Part shown: positions 21,503 to 34,000 of the stretch, in pieces
Position numbering within the stretch: the stretch's first letter is position 1
Layout of the letters: every line of letters starts with the position of its first letter
NCBI RefSeq assembly: GCF_000715075.1
Contig: NC_134082.1
Coordinates: forward strand, 103,828,399-103,892,398
DNA from: Nicotiana tabacum
Lineage: Eukaryota > Streptophyta > Magnoliopsida > Solanales > Solanaceae
Reading direction: 5' to 3'
Length of the DNA stretch: 64,000 nt
Translations under genes and position numbers: made by a program
Notes under the pieces: model-generated
Told to the model about the DNA's origin: nothing
Database searches by the model: none
The model's input: only the letters and a program-made list of their open reading frames with translations

Positions 21503-24500
21503 TGTCACACCCCCTTTTTTCCCTTTTTGACGGGGAAGTCCAGGTTTCAACATTTATGGCGGAAATAACTCGTTTCTTTTTGGGAATTGGGTATTTGAAG
21601 AGTAACCACCTAAAGGTTACGGTGCGTTAGGGAACCTAGAGTAATTAAGTCATGGACTAGTTTGCATTACCATAGATTAGGGTAAGAGCTCGAAATAACC
21701 TTCAGGGGAAGGTGTCAGGCACCCCTCGCGGTTCACAACGGTGGGTCCCGACCGAACTTAAACTATGTGAATTAGTCAATTTAACAAACAAACATTTTTA
21801 ACACATACTCGCAAGTAAAGGCATGTTTTGACATTCCTAGTGCATGTATGATTCAAGTAATGAAAATAAAGGAAAATGTTTGAACAATTTTCACATATGT
21901 AAAGAAAAATAAATTTATTTAAACAACATGGGTTGGGAAAGAGGGGTCCTAGGTTGGTGAGCCTATAGGATCATACCCACACAATGCCCGGTAATCACTC
22001 CTCGATGAGGGGCTACACGTGACATTAGCGCGTAGTCATCATATCTTTACTACCCAATTCCCTCCCCTTGGTCATAGCCTAAAGCGTTCTAGCAACCTGG
22101 AAAGATATCCTATGCGTGCACTACCCGTCCCTTCCTTGTGGCCCTGGAGGTATTTAGGACCTCTAATTTAGGTAGTTCTAGACCATTCTAAGGTACTTAA
22201 AGGAGAAAAATCTAGGCGTCAATCAAAACAGTTAGGACTGCATTAAAGAGAACAATTAAAGGCTCACATTTTTACCTCCACAAACAGAACAAGTAAGTGC
22301 ACGTCTCAAACAACAGTTTCAGGTATTTAAGAGAAAACCTTAGAACATGATATCTAGGTGAGCAGAAAGTATACAATATTGAATTAGGACCAAAGTGTCA
22401 AAGACCTATTCAGCTTGCCTACTGACTTTAGACTTGTTGAATATGAGCAGTCACAGATAACAAAACATAGTTTTACAGTTGCAAGATTGTTAAGCGTCCT
22501 ATAGGCTTGCCTAGGCGTATAATAGTGATGTCCTATGAGCATAGTATCTAATGGTTAATCAGGAAGGCAGTAAATCAGTAAACAATTTTAAACGGGTAAT
22601 TTGGATCTTATAGGCATGCTTTCTAGTAATATTAAGGCAGCATTGAAAACTTATTAAAGAAACGAACAGATTAATTAATTAAACCGATTCAAAGTCTACA
22701 AACATGCATTGAAGTTGAACTAAACTGTTTTTAGATCTTATAGGCATGATTTTTAATTAAACATAAGGCGAAGCAAACAGAATTTATTTGACAAAAGCGA
22801 AATCCATATAGGCATGATTTCTATTAAGGCTGATTTAGACCCTATAGGCATGATCTCTATTATGTAAAAAGCAATCAGAACTTATTCAAAGCAGATCCTA
22901 TAGGAATATTATCTAACACACACATTTGAATCGAAATGGACCTTATAGGCATGTTATCTACCCAAACTTTACCCACAATATGTGACTACCCACCCTTTCT
23001 CACTAATCAATCCAATGTTTGTTTACAATAATTATTACAGACCAAGAATTAAATATAAATTACATAAATAGAATGGAAGCTAAGCTATAGGGAGCCTGAA
23101 GCAGGCCCAAAACAGTCATGGTGTACCAAGCCTTTACTGGCCTCAAATGCCCAAAGTTTCATAGCCCAATTCATGTTTAGGTGTGTCAGAGTTTCCTAAA
23201 GACCTCAAGGATCCTGGGCAATGCTCACACCAGACTTTTCTCAAACAAAGACTGATTATGTGTAGTGTGGAAGTGCCATCCCTGATATGCCAGAGTTCAG
23301 AGAGATCTCAAGGGTCTCAAAGTAGTACACATACCAGAGGGGAAAGACTTAGTAATCTAAGAGTAATGTGAGAGTGCATAATGATTTGAAATAGTTTAGT
23401 AAACAGTATAAATAAAGGTCTTAGGAGTGAAAAGAGTTTTCTGAAAACCTGTACTAGTTTGAGTAAAACTGTAGTTGGAAAGCATGAAAAAGAACATCTT
23501 GAAATCAGAATACCAATCCCAGAACAGCTTCAGAAACCACTTTGGCAAATAGACTTCACACAGGGAGAAAGGGGTAGGGGCACTTAGAATGCACCTTAGT
23601 GATACACAGATTCCTCAAGAAGTTATGGAATTAACCAGTTAATTACAAAGATATGTTGAGAACACACAGGTGTTAGACACAAACAAGATCACATTGGTGA
23701 AGTAAGTTAGACTTAGATGAACAAGCTACACAAACACTTCATGAAGCATTAAAGGTTTTAGAAATATTAATCACATATAAAACAAGTAGAATTTAGACAT
23801 GCTGGGTGAGACAGTAAACGCACAATGCAGCTTGGACATACTAGTGAATAAATTATATAAAGTAGGATTGGCATGCTAAACAGTATACTAGCTATAGCTT
23901 TTAACAGAATAAACTTAAACATGGTGAGTGATAAAGTAATTAGGAAGTGTAATCTAAGCATCATGGTTACACATTGAGCATACGACAGTAGAGTAGAAAA
24001 TAGAATTGGAAATCACAACTAATGACTACAGCAACAAAGAAAATACATAGTTTTGGAATGGGAACTGAATCAGGACATACTAGTTAAGGAGAGAACACAG
24101 ATTATAGAGAAGAGATGACGCAAATAGCCAGCCTTGGCTTACAGCCGGCTGGATTAGTGAGAATTACAAGTAATAGAAGAGAATAGAGAGCTCTTGAGAG
24201 TGTGAAAGTGTAGGTGAACTAATGTTCGTGTCTAGAAGTGAGGAGTAAAGGAGAGTATATATTGCAGTTAAGAGCAAGGAAAATAAGATAAAGGGAATCA
24301 ACCCTTCTGCAATTAAGGAAGCTACATAATCAATTATACACCAATTAGTATAATTTTTCCTTAATTAAGGGTAGTTAACCAGCGGTAAAGGCGGAATACA
24401 TTTAAGGAAAGAAAATCAAATGAGTAATTAGGGATAAATAGACAGAAGTTTAATTAAGGAAATGATTAGTGAAGAATTAGTGAATATCACGGTTAATTGA

Positions 24501-26264
24501 ATAAGGTAAGAAAGCTAATCAAGATTGTACATAAAGGAAATAGTCAGGAATTAGCACATAGGTCTTAACAAAATAAATTGATAAATCAAGAATCCAAACA
24601 ATCACTGATTTAAGGAGAAAAGTATCGGTTCACCATGAATAGGGAAAAAAATAAACATAGACATATAGAATCAGTAAAAAAGTCGAACCAAGAACATCAA
24701 TAGATGCACATTAAAAGGAAGAATCACAGAAACCAAAGCATAGGACAAAGTCAATATACAAGTAACCTAGACAAACTCAGAATCCAAACAATAATATCGA
24801 AAAATTAGGGTTTTTAGCATAAACAAGTTAGGGTTAAATCAATCTTCATGAAATCGGTTAAAACACACAAGAAACAGAAGATTAAACACTCAAAATCATC
24901 AAACGTTTTGGAGAAAGAAATTTTCGGCAAACCCTATTTTGGAAAAACTTAAAGAAGAAAACTAGAAGGTGTGTCAACATACAGAGATTCGAACAAACAA
25001 GAAGTCATAGAAGTCGAAAAACTTGAAGTACTATAGTGTGTAAAATCGGTCAGTAGTAGAGGAATAAGAGAAACTTAAAGAAAAATCATAGAAACTTGAA
25101 AAACATTTCAAGTATGCAGAGTTTCAAATAGTAGATAGCAAAGAACCCAAAATATAGTTCTAAAATTGGTTAACAGTAAAAAAACAAGAGATCTTTAAAG
25201 AAAAGTCATTGACAAACTCAGAATCCTTCCAGATCTACAAAGATCGAGACGAATTCAGGTCCAAAGATTAGGGTTTTGAGGAGAAAGGGGAGGGGTAAAG
25301 GGAACCTGGTTTTGGACCAGATATTTGAACCATGGAACTTCAATAGAAATTACTCGCAAACCATGAACGAACCCTTGAAGAGCTTTGAACGAGATCTGGA
25401 CCAGATCTCTTCGAGGTTCATCCAAAAAAATCACATAATCAAACAACCAAGGGGATATGAGACAAGTAGAGGCTTCGTATAGCCATAGGACGCCATAGAT
25501 CGGACAAAGATTCAAAAGATTAGAGTTGATTTTGGGTGACGGCGATTAGGGTTAAGGGTTGGTTTCAGAGAGAACCAGAGAGAAGGGAATCCAAGGGAGG
25601 ATGTATGGAGGAAGTGATTAGGGTTTATGGGGTCGTTTGATTAAAAACGCAAGTATGACCATTGATCTAAAGGATCAACGACCATGATTTGATGGGGATC
25701 TTGGGTCGGGTAGGTGCATATTTGGGCTTGGGTGGATTGAGCTGATATTAAAGGGGTATTGGGCTGGTATTAAAGGGGTATTGGGCTGGTTAATAGGCTA
25801 GATTTTAAATGAAAAATGGCTATTTGTTAAATACATAATTAATTTTTAAAACAATTTTTAAAAAAGGTTAATAAATTATAAAAATAATATTCATGGCTGA
25901 AAATATTATAAAGTAATTACTTAATATTTAAAAAATATAAATGGCTATTCTCCGGCAAAATAATGTAATAATGCATGCATAGGCTATAATTGCAAAGTAA
26001 TTGCAATTATATCCTAAAAATACAGATGTGGTTATTTGTGCAATAATTGAAACTTAATATGAATGCAAATGATAAAACTAAGCCACAAAAATTATTAAAA
26101 CTATTTTGTGATGCAATTTTGCAATTATTTATATGAATAAAATACTGAAATAAATTAATTAAAAAATGTAAAAATTATGGAAAAGTACCAGTTGATGCTA
26201 ATGCATAGTTTTAAAGGTATATATGCATTTTAAAAATATTATTGGAAAAAATTGGGTATCAACA
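21503..26264 (-). repeat. 3' LTR of the level-2 Ogre
   Basis: 4,762 bp bounded by TG...CA (tgtcacaccccc at 21503, ggtatcaaca at 26264). Its first 2.25 kb match 61750-64000. It contains a series of 'yyTATAGGCATGATYTCTA' words (22498-22960). Its small ORFs are not conserved as proteins and are not called. Confidence 0.9.
22498..22960. repeat. Spaced TATAGGCATG motif array in the Ogre LTR
   Basis: Eight related words, each (c/t)(c/t)tataggcatg(a/c)t(t/c)tcta or a close variant, start near 22498, 22531, 22608, 22738, 22805, 22841, 22898 and 22941. Several have the palindrome cctatagg. The spacer sequences differ. The same series is kept in the other LTR (about 62745-63210). Confidence 0.65.
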
Positions 26265-26285
26265 GCTGCCTCTCTTTACCTGGGA
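26265..26285 (-). other. Polypurine tract of the level-2 Ogre
   Basis: On the minus strand the sequence ccaggtaaagagaggcagc abuts the LTR start tgttgatacc. The purine run aaagagagg is the likely plus-strand primer, followed by a short cagc gap. Confidence 0.6.
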
Positions 26286-26377
26286 AGGATGAAAAGAGTT
26301 TTCAGGTGAAGAAATGATGGCCAATTTTGACCGGATGGGATGTTTTGAAAGATAGAAGCCAGACTCTTGTTTTTGAG

Positions 26378-26425
26378 CTGCCTACATATCCCTGGTTTTA
26401 CGGGAATCAGTCCATGTGTAGCTAT
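26378..26425 (-). other. Hairpin module, copy f
   Basis: The arms CTACA (26382-26386) and TGTAG (26417-26421) pair, and the inner TCCC (26389-26392) pairs with GGGA (26402-26405). On the minus strand it reads agctacacatggactgattc, then ccgtaaaacca, then gggatatgtaggcagct. It belongs to a six-member set in the untranslated regions of the two Ogre-like elements, here in sense orientation. Confidence 0.6.
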
Positions 26426-27034
26426 GGATTCATTGGCGGAATATATCGATGAAATCATTACAAGAACGGACACGAGATTTCGGAATGAATGCAAGTGTGG
26501 ATATGGCGAATGGTCCAGGTTTGAGAAAGCTGAAGGAACTGGAGCAAGGTCGTTCCTGCTAGGATAGCAGTTGCTTGCTGGTCACCTGCATATAAAGAGA
26601 TGCTACGAACATGTATTTGTGCGAAAATTTAAATATGATGCAGATTCCCTTTGGACCATGAAAGTTGTCTTCGGACGGTTTAAGGTTGACGTCCTTAGAC
26701 TATGATGTCTTGGGCCATAAATTATTCAGTGAGGGATTCGCACGTCATGAAATGATGTTCTTGGGCCATGAAGATGGTGCCTTCGAACTATGACGCCTTT
26801 GGATAATGATATGCAAGTTTGAGAGATCCTCAGGCCATGGCATGGTGTCTTCCTACTATGAGGATGATGCCTTTTAGATTGTGATGCCTTTGGATAGGTT
26901 AGCGTTATTTTATCTCATGAGATTCAATAATATGATGCTACCAAGACAAGGCTTGGTCTTGTGAAATGAAGGGCAGAGGTTAGCCCAATCGAAAAACAAA
27001 CAGACAGTACCAGAATAGATTGATATTTATGCAA

Positions 27035-27925
27035 GGAGGGACAATACTTAGTCCCCTTGCAAACATGGAGGCAAGGATTATCCTCATACAGATATAGAGG
27101 CAAGGATTAGCCTCATACAAATATGGAGGCAGGGATTAGCCTCATGCAGACATAGAGGCAGGGATTAGCCTCATGCAGATGTTGAGGTAGGGATTAGCCT
27201 CATGCAAGATATGGAAGCAAGGATTAGCCTCATGCAAATATGGAGGCAAGGATTAGCCTCATGCAAATATGGAGGCAAGGATTAGCCTCATGCAGGTATG
27301 GAGGCAGGGATTAGCCTCATGCAGATATGGAGGCAGGGATTAGCCTCATGCAGATGTGGAGGCAGGGATTAACTTTATGTAGATATGGAGGCAGGGATTA
27401 GCCTCATGCAAATATGGAGGCAGGGATTAGCCTTGTGGAGATGCGGAGGCAGGGATTAGCCTCATGGAGATGCGGAGGCAGGGATTAGCCTCATGCAGAT
27501 GTGGAGGTAGGAATTAGCCTTATGCAAACATGGAGGCAGGGATTAGCCTCATGCAGATGTGGAGGCAGGGATTAGCCTCATGCAGATATGGAGGCAGGGA
27601 TTAGCCTCATGCAAATATGGAGGCAGGGATTATCCTCATGCAAATATGGAGGCAGGGATTAGCCTCATGCAAATATGGAGGCAAGGATTAGCCTCGTGAA
27701 GATATGGAGGCAGGGATTAGCCTCATGTGGATATGGAGGTAGGGATTAGCCTCATGCGGATATGAAGGCAGGGATTAGACCCGTGCAGGTATGGAGGGAG
27801 GGATTAGCCTCCTGCAGATATGGAGGCAAGGATTAGCCTCATGCAAATATGGAGGCAAGGATTAGCCTCATGCAAATATGGAGGCAAGGATTAGCCTCAT
27901 GCAAGTATGCGGGACAAAGCTTAGT
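27035..27925 (-). repeat. 29-bp minisatellite in the Ogre 3' UTR
   Basis: About 29-30 head-to-tail copies of 'tatggaggcagggattagcc' plus 'tcatgcaga', with scattered single-base variants (caggg/caagg, gcagatgt/gcaaatat). Copies at the ends are more diverged (27040-27060 and 27900-27925), those in the middle more uniform, as expected from unequal exchange. Tandem arrays in the 3' UTR are a known Ogre trait. Confidence 0.9.
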
Positions 27926-28485
27926 CCTATGCAAAGAGCGAGTAGCAAATACAAGTAGTATATATTTCTTAGCTGGAGATATATTCGGTGTCTGATGGAC
28001 GGATTGATAGTGAATTTGCTTTATGTATACATGTTTGCGAATGCTATCGCTACGTCAAATGTGCTTGCGTTCAAAGAAAAAATCATAAGTTTTGTGAGGG
28101 GAGGTTTGTTCGTGCTTCTGTCTGCGGGCCTTGCTTTGTTCTGTTCTGAAGGCCTTATTTGAGTTTCCCTAGGTAACACCTGATTGTTATGAAAATAGAG
28201 TTTTCGAAAATATGCAATTATTGATAAAAATAAGTCATTTTAGAAACATATTGATATATCAAGTGAGTTTTAGATGAAATAGTAACTGTAACACAGTCCA
28301 GAGACATTGTAGCTTTCTCATGTTAGAATTTTGAGGGTCCTCCTCAAAATTCTGCCCCGGTTTCTTAACCGATTTCTGACCGTCTGACATATGTTGGCGT
28401 TGGCTGGACTTGCTCTGGAATTTTGAGGGTCCTTCTCAAAATTTTGCCCTAGTTTCTGATTTTGGGGGAAATGAAAATTTTATTA

Positions 28486-28560
28486 TGATATGACCGAACC
28501 CATAAGGCTGCCTACGTTTCCCCTCTTAAACGGGAATCAGGTCAAGCGTAGTTCAATTAC
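28486..28560 (-). other. Hairpin module, copy e
   Basis: The arms CTACG (28512-28516) and CGTAG (28547-28551) pair, and the inner TTCCC (28518-28522) pairs with GGGAA (28532-28536). On the minus strand it reads gaactacgcttgacctgatt, a loop segment, and then aaacgtaggcagcc followed by gggttcggtc. It lies just after the integrase stop. Confidence 0.65.
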
Positions 28561-28589
28561 ATCAGATGAGGAAATGTAAATAATATAAG

Positions 28590-29985
28590 CATAATATCTT
28601 TTGAATGCGTCTGAATTGATTGGTTTTGGCCAGATTTCTTCGTCCATTTCTGCAAGTATGAGTGCTCCTCTTGTGAGCACCCTGTGAACCATGTACGGAC
28701 CTTGCCAAATGGGAGAGAATTTTCATTTGGCTTCATCTTGATGTGGAAAGATCTTCTTCAGCACTAACTGTCCTGGTGCAAATTGCCTTGGTTTGACCCT
28801 TTCTTTGAATGCTCTAGACATTCTGTTCTGGTAAAACTGACCGTGACATAATACGTTCATCCTTTTTCCATCTATAAGGGCCAATTGCTCATAGAGGCTC
28901 CTTATCCATTCTGCATCGCTGAGTTCGGCTTCCTGTATGATTCTTAAAGAAGGAATCTCCACCTCTACTAGGATAACAACTTCGATACCATAACTAGCAT
29001 GTTGGGAGTTGCTCCAATTGATGTGCGACCTTTAGTGCGGTATCCCAACAAAGCGAAAGGTAGTTTCTCATGCCATTGTTTCTGGTTTTCTACCATCTTC
29101 CTTAGTATCTTATTGATGTTCTTGTTGGCATCTTTTACGGCTCCATTCATCTAAGGTCTATAGGCTATGGAATTCTTGTATTTGTTTTTGAAAGTTTCAC
29201 ACATGGCTTTCATCAGATCACTATTAAGATTGGTAGCGTTATCAGTAACAATGGACTCGGGAACTCCGAGTCGGCAAACGATACGATCTTTGACAAAGTA
29301 TGCGACGACCTTCTTGGTTACAACTTTTTAAGATAAGGCCTCTCCATTTTGTGAAGTAACCAATGGCTACTAGAATAAACCTGTATTCGTTTGAAGCAGT
29401 GGGCTCAATTGGACCAATGACATCCATTTCCCAGGCGGCAAATGGCCAAGGTGAGCTTGTTGCATTGAGCGCATTTGGCGGCACTTTTATCATTTTGGCA
29501 TGCATTTGCATTGGTAGCATTTGCGGACATACTGGACACATTCTGTCTCCATGGTCATCCAAAAGTAACTGGCCCTGAGTATCTTCTTGGCCAAGATGAA
29601 ACCATTCATGTGCAGGCCACAGGTCCCAGCATGTATCTCCTCAAGTAGCTTACAATTGCATTGACACATCTCAGCAGTCCCAAATCAGGAGTTCTTCTGT
29701 ACAAATTTCCTCTGCTATGGAAGAAATGATTGGACAATCTCCAGAGTGTGCATTTTTTAGTGTGGTTTGCGTGCTCCAGATATTCTCCTTTCGCCAAATA
29801 CTCCTTGATGTCATGGAACCAAGGTTTTCCATCTATTTCTTCTTCAACATAGGCACAATATGCCGGCTGATTATGAATTCTCACCAGGATAGGATCAATG
29901 TTATTCTTATCTGGATGTTGTATCATGGATGATAAAGTGGCCAATGCATCGGTGAACTCATTTTGAATTTTGGGCACATGTCGAA
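28590..29985 (-). pseudogene. Ogre integrase with preceding linker, disrupted
   Basis: From high to low coordinates: a linker with DALATLSSMIQHPDKN and HNQPAYCAYVEEEIDGKPWF (29977-29830), LYRRTPDLGLLRCV of the HHCC zinc domain (about 29700), then CPVCPQMLPMQMHA (about 29537-29500), the catalytic core start AAWEMDVIGPIEP with the first catalytic Asp (about 29435), a core piece QKQWHEKLPFALLGYRT (about 29080-29030) and the C-terminal domain with RVKPRQFAPGQLVLKKIFPH (about 28800) and GPYMVHRVL (about 28690, GPY/F module). Stops or frame changes occur near 28722, 28965, 29150-29240 and 29600. The enzyme would insert element DNA; this copy cannot. Confidence 0.85.
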
Positions 29986-30016
29986 ACTATATCTTCATGA
30001 ACCTCTTTCTCAATTC

Positions 30017-30376
30017 CTACACATGGTGCAAATATGGAAATATCTTAGAATTCTTGAGGACCCATTCTCCTTGTACCTGGTGCACAAGCAAATCTGAATC
30101 ACCAATTACCAGCAACTCCTGAATATTCATGTCGATTGCCATGTTGAGTCCTAGTATGCAAGCCTCATACTCCACCATGTTGTTGGTGTAGGGAAATCTG
30201 AGTTTAGCAGATACCAGATAATATTGACCCATTTCTGATACCAAAACTGCTCTAATGCCCACTCCTTTGAAATTTGCAACTCCGTCAAAGAACATCCTCC
30301 AACCATCATATGCTTCGGTAATGTCCTCTCCTACAAATGACACTTCTTCATCCGGAAAATACGTTTTCAAGGGTTC
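30017..30376 (-). pseudogene. Second (archaeal/plant-type) RNase H of the Ogre pol
   Basis: About 117 residues with the RNase H fold signature: WRMFFDGVANFKGVGI (first Asp), NNMVEYEACILGL (Glu) and LLVIGDSDLLVHQVQGEW (Asp, then HQ). All three acidic residues are kept. It follows the ordinary gypsy RNase H, giving the dual-RNase H layout that defines the Tat lineage. The domain itself is unbroken, but pol is cut on both sides, so it is only a relic of a polyprotein. Confidence 0.85.
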
Positions 30377-30379
30377 GTA

Positions 30380-31711
30380 TTATCCTCCTACCGGATTTTC
30401 AGTAAGATGATCTATCAATGTTTGTCCTTTGACCGCCTTTTGAGTTATGTAGACGATATTGAACTCACTTAATAGTATCTGCCACTTGGCCAACTTTCCA
30501 GTCGGCATAGGTTTCTGAAATATATACTTCAAAAGGTCCATCCTAGATATGAGGTGTGTGGTATAGGCATAGAAGTAATGTCTCGATTTCTGAGCTGTCC
30601 AGGTCAAAGCACAGCAAGTGTGCTCTAGTAGAGAGTACCGTGCTTCGTAGGGTGTGAACTTCTTACTCAAGTAATATATGGCTTGCTCTTTTCTCCATGT
30701 CTCGTCATGTTGTCCCAGAACACATCCGAAGGCTCCATCTAATACAGATAGATAGAGTAGCAAAGGTCGTCCCGATTCCGGCAGGACCAAGACTGATGGT
30801 GTGGACATGTACTCCTTGATCTTGTCAAAAGCTTTTTGAAAATCCTTGGTCCAGCTTGTCTCGGCATCTTTCCTTAGATCTTGAAAATAGGTTCACTTAT
30901 GACTGTGGACTGTGCTATGAATCGACTGATATAGTTGAGATGCCCCAGGAAGCTCATCACGTCCTTTTTGCTCCTAGGTGGTGGTAACTCCTAAATATCC
31001 TTGACTTTAGACGGATCTAACTTGATCCCTCAATGGCTGATGATGAATCCCAATAACTTTCTTGCGGGAACCCCGAATGCACACTTTGCGGAGTTCAGCT
31101 TCAGATTGTACCTCCTTAACCTGTCAAAGAACTTTCTCAAGTCTGCTATGTGATCTGCGGCCCTCTTGGATTTGATAATGACGTCGTCCACATACACCTC
31201 TATTTCCTTGTGTATCATATTATGGAAGATAGTTGTCATGGCTCTCATGTAGGTAGCCCCAGCATTCTTTAGACCAAATGACATCATCTTGTAGCAGTAT
31301 ACCCCCATGGTGTAATAAAAGCGGTTTTCTCTGCGTCTTCTTCGTCCATCCAAATCTGGTGGTAGCCTGCGAAGCAATCCACAAAGGATTGGACTTTATG
31401 CTTGGCGCAGTTGTCGATCAGGATGTGTATATTTTGCAATGGAAAGTCATCTTTGGGATTTGCTCTGTTTAAATCCCGATAGTCAACACATACTCTGACT
31501 TACCCATCTTTTTTAGGAACTAGTACAATGTTGGCTAACCAGGTTGGGTACTCAACCACCCTGAGAACTTTGGCTTTGATCTTCTTAGTAACTTCCTCCT
31601 TAATTTTCAGGCTCTTGTCTGGTTTGAATTTTCTGTGTTTCTGCTTCACCGGCGGAACATGGGATTAGCAGGCAACTTGTGAGCCACTATGGACGTGCTC
31701 AAACCGGTCAT
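30380..31711 (-). pseudogene. Ogre reverse transcriptase and first RNase H, disrupted
   Basis: The RT part is at 31377-31030: YKMMSFGLKNAGATY, then IEVYVDDVIIKSK with an intact YVDD catalytic box, and NLKLNSAKCAFGV. Upstream RT text continues in other frames to about 31640. The RNase H part is at 30808-30380: LYLSVLDGAFGCVLGQHDET, AIYYLSKKFTPYEARYS, and SRHYFYAYTTHLIS. Frame changes near 30810-31030 and 31380 break it. The N-terminal side ends at 31711, where the level-3 element inserts; the missing upstream part resumes at 55201. Confidence 0.85.
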
Positions 31712-31716
31712 GTCAT

Positions 31717-33978
31717 TGTGAGCACCTAATTTTTGCCCTACATGAAAATAACTCCTAAAAATAAACCAAAAATGATTTTTAAGGGATTTTAGAAGTTTTT
31801 CTTTATTTAGTTACATTTCATGCATTTTTAATCTTAAAATCATAGAAAAATGATAAAAAATTTCACGTTTTAATTTCATATCATCTTAGGTCCAATTTGC
31901 ATGTAGGAATTAATTTTATTAAGAAAAATCACAAAAATGGTCATTTTTACATATTTAGATTTTAGTCTTTAGAAAGTAGTGTTTTTATTTCGTTTTAAGT
32001 TAATTAGTTGTTTTAATAAACAATTTAAATTTTTACAAATTTGATTGATTTAGGATTTTATTAAATTTTAAAATCAAAGAAAAAGAAAAATGAAAAAAAG
32101 GATTTTGATTTAGTCTTCCTACCCCAAAGCTAATTAGCCCAAATTCATGACCCAAATCCCTTCAAGCCCAAAACATTGAGCCCATACCCATTCCCTATTT
32201 GACCTAACTTAATTTCTACCCTTATAAAATAACACTTAACTCCTAAACTAAAGAGGACCTAGACTAAAAAAAGCAAAAAATGGCCTTCCCCCCTTCAGAT
32301 TTTGGACCCTCATTTTTCAGCCGCAACACCAGCTCCTTCTGCCATTTCCCCACCAGCCGAGCCACTCTTGCTTCAGTAAAATTAAACAGCCGCAAGACAC
32401 ATACACACAGAGGGAAATAGAATAAATAGAAAACGAGAGAAAGGGAGGGGGATCAAAAGAACAAAAAATGTAAGGGTGAGGGTGAGGCAACGACCTTCTT
32501 TGCCTTTTGGACCACACTTTCATTTCCTTCTCAAACACCTCCGTCAAAATCAGCCCTGTTTTCCCTCCAAAACCCCAACAAAAAACCATCCAAACCTAGT
32601 AGAAACGCAGCACAAAACCACCCTAAAAAGGCCACCCAAGTTCAGTCTGTATTTGAGTTGGGTTCAAGGTTTCCGACGCCGGCGCGAGTCTCAATCCGAT
32701 TGTGGTTTGTTTGTACGAAAGTTCTAGCGGTTTTTTGCTCCCTATAATGTATTGAAGATTATATTTCAACTATTAAAAAGTCTGTTTCTACTTTCATGCT
32801 TTAATTGTTCTCTTTTAATTGTTTGTTTGATAATTAGTATGTAGGTGTAGTTTAGAATTGGGTTGATGTATAATGAAGTTTGATATTGAGAACGAAATGC
32901 ATTTGGTTGTTTTCTTTTAATTATTGTTCCTTCTTGTTTCATGTTAGATAGCTCTGTGAATATTTTTAGAGGTATAACTTGTTCGTTGATTAAAGTTGAA
33001 TTAACAGATTTTAGTTTTTTTTTTTTGATTTGTTTCATAAAGTTAATAGTGAGAGAGAAAAGTCATAATTTGTTTAAATAAAAATAGACCATGTTTGAAT
33101 GTAAAGTGTGTAATGAGAGAAACTAATTAGGCACTACTATAATTACTGTCATCTTATTTCTTTTGAATTGCCATACAAATACAAGAAACAATTAAGGAGG
33201 GATTGAGGTCACAAATGACGATTTGGAGTTCCTAGCAGCACTAGTTTTTTTTATTTATATTTATTTCCATGCATGGGCCAGAAACTAGTTCTTAAGGCAT
33301 TATTTTTAGAATCCCTCTATTTACTTAATACTGTATCTACTAAAGAACAAAGCACTGCAGTGATTTTTTTTTATTTTTTTTAGAATGCTTTAGATGCGTC
33401 TTAAAATTATCATCGTTATTATGTATACGTTCGCAAAATATAATTATGATTTCCTCTCTAAAAATAAATCGAGGTATGCGTTCGCGCAACTTCAACCAAA
33501 TTTTCTTAACAAATAAACAAAGCGCCATTAGTTATGGACACGTTCATGTGACATGATTTTTGACCCGCCAAAGGAAATGAGTATACGTATGCTTTACTCA
33601 ATTCTTTAATTACGAATAAATCAAGTGATTAAAAGCGGTAAAAGGTAAATGCACATAGGTTTAAAATAAGTAATTAGACAATTTAAGCTAGGTACAAATC
33701 GCTAAACGACCGTGCTAGAACCACAGAACCCGGGAATGCCTAACACCTTCTCCCGGGTTAACAAAATTCCTTATCTAGAATTTCTGGTTCGCAGACCTTT
33801 AAATAAAAATCGAAATTTCTTCGATTTGCGATTTTAAAATAAACCGGTGACTTGAGACACCAAATAATTTATTCCAAGTGGCGACTCTGATAAATTAATT
33901 AATCCTATTTTGATTAAAGTCACTTAAATTGGAAAAAACTCATATATACCCTCGGCGAAGTAGAAAAGAGCTGTGACA
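31717..33978 (+). repeat. 5' LTR of the level-3 element
   Basis: 2,262 bp, TG...CA. It aligns along its full length with 52921-55195 with scattered substitutions and a few small indels. An 83-codon ORF (32476-32727) is open in both LTRs, but that follows from LTR similarity and it has no domain. Confidence 0.92.
32223..32230 (+). promoter_or_regulatory. Candidate LTR TATA box, damaged in the 3' LTR
   Basis: TATAAAAT follows 'tctaccct'. The matching place in the 3' LTR (about 53433) reads 'caataaataat', so the box is kept in one LTR only. Confidence 0.4.
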
Positions 33979-33982
33979 GCTC

Positions 33983-34000
33983 TGGCGACTCTGCTGGGGA
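33983..34000 (+). other. Primer-binding site of the level-3 element
   Basis: tggcgactctgctgggga begins 4 nt after the LTR end. The level-2 Ogre has the same site with one change (minus strand, 61746-61729). A start tggcgac fits the 3' end of tRNA-Arg, the primer reported for Ogre elements; the exact tRNA is inference. Confidence 0.7.

Larger units (their letters stand above)
26286..28589 (-). other. 3' untranslated region of the level-2 Ogre
   Basis: 2.3 kb between integrase and the polypurine tract. It has no ORF with a domain. It holds a large 29-bp minisatellite and two hairpin modules, each listed separately. Between 26650 and 26900 there are also loose repeats of 'ttgggccatgaagatg' and 'gcctttggataatgat' type. 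Confidence 0.7.

Noticed and set aside
27035..27925. Regular 29-bp repeats that could suggest a CRISPR array
   Set aside because: Units abut with no unique spacers, there are no cas genes, and the setting is a plant retrotransposon 3' UTR.
31278..31472. Plus-strand ORFs across the Ogre pol (also 29363-29578 and 29717-29932)
   Set aside because: They are the antisense of recognised RT and integrase motifs, which lie on the minus strand.
32476..32727. An 83-codon ORF open in both LTRs of the level-3 element (also 53689-53940)
   Set aside because: Both copies are open simply because the LTRs are similar. Several amino-acid changes, no domain and an equally long antisense ORF argue against a gene.
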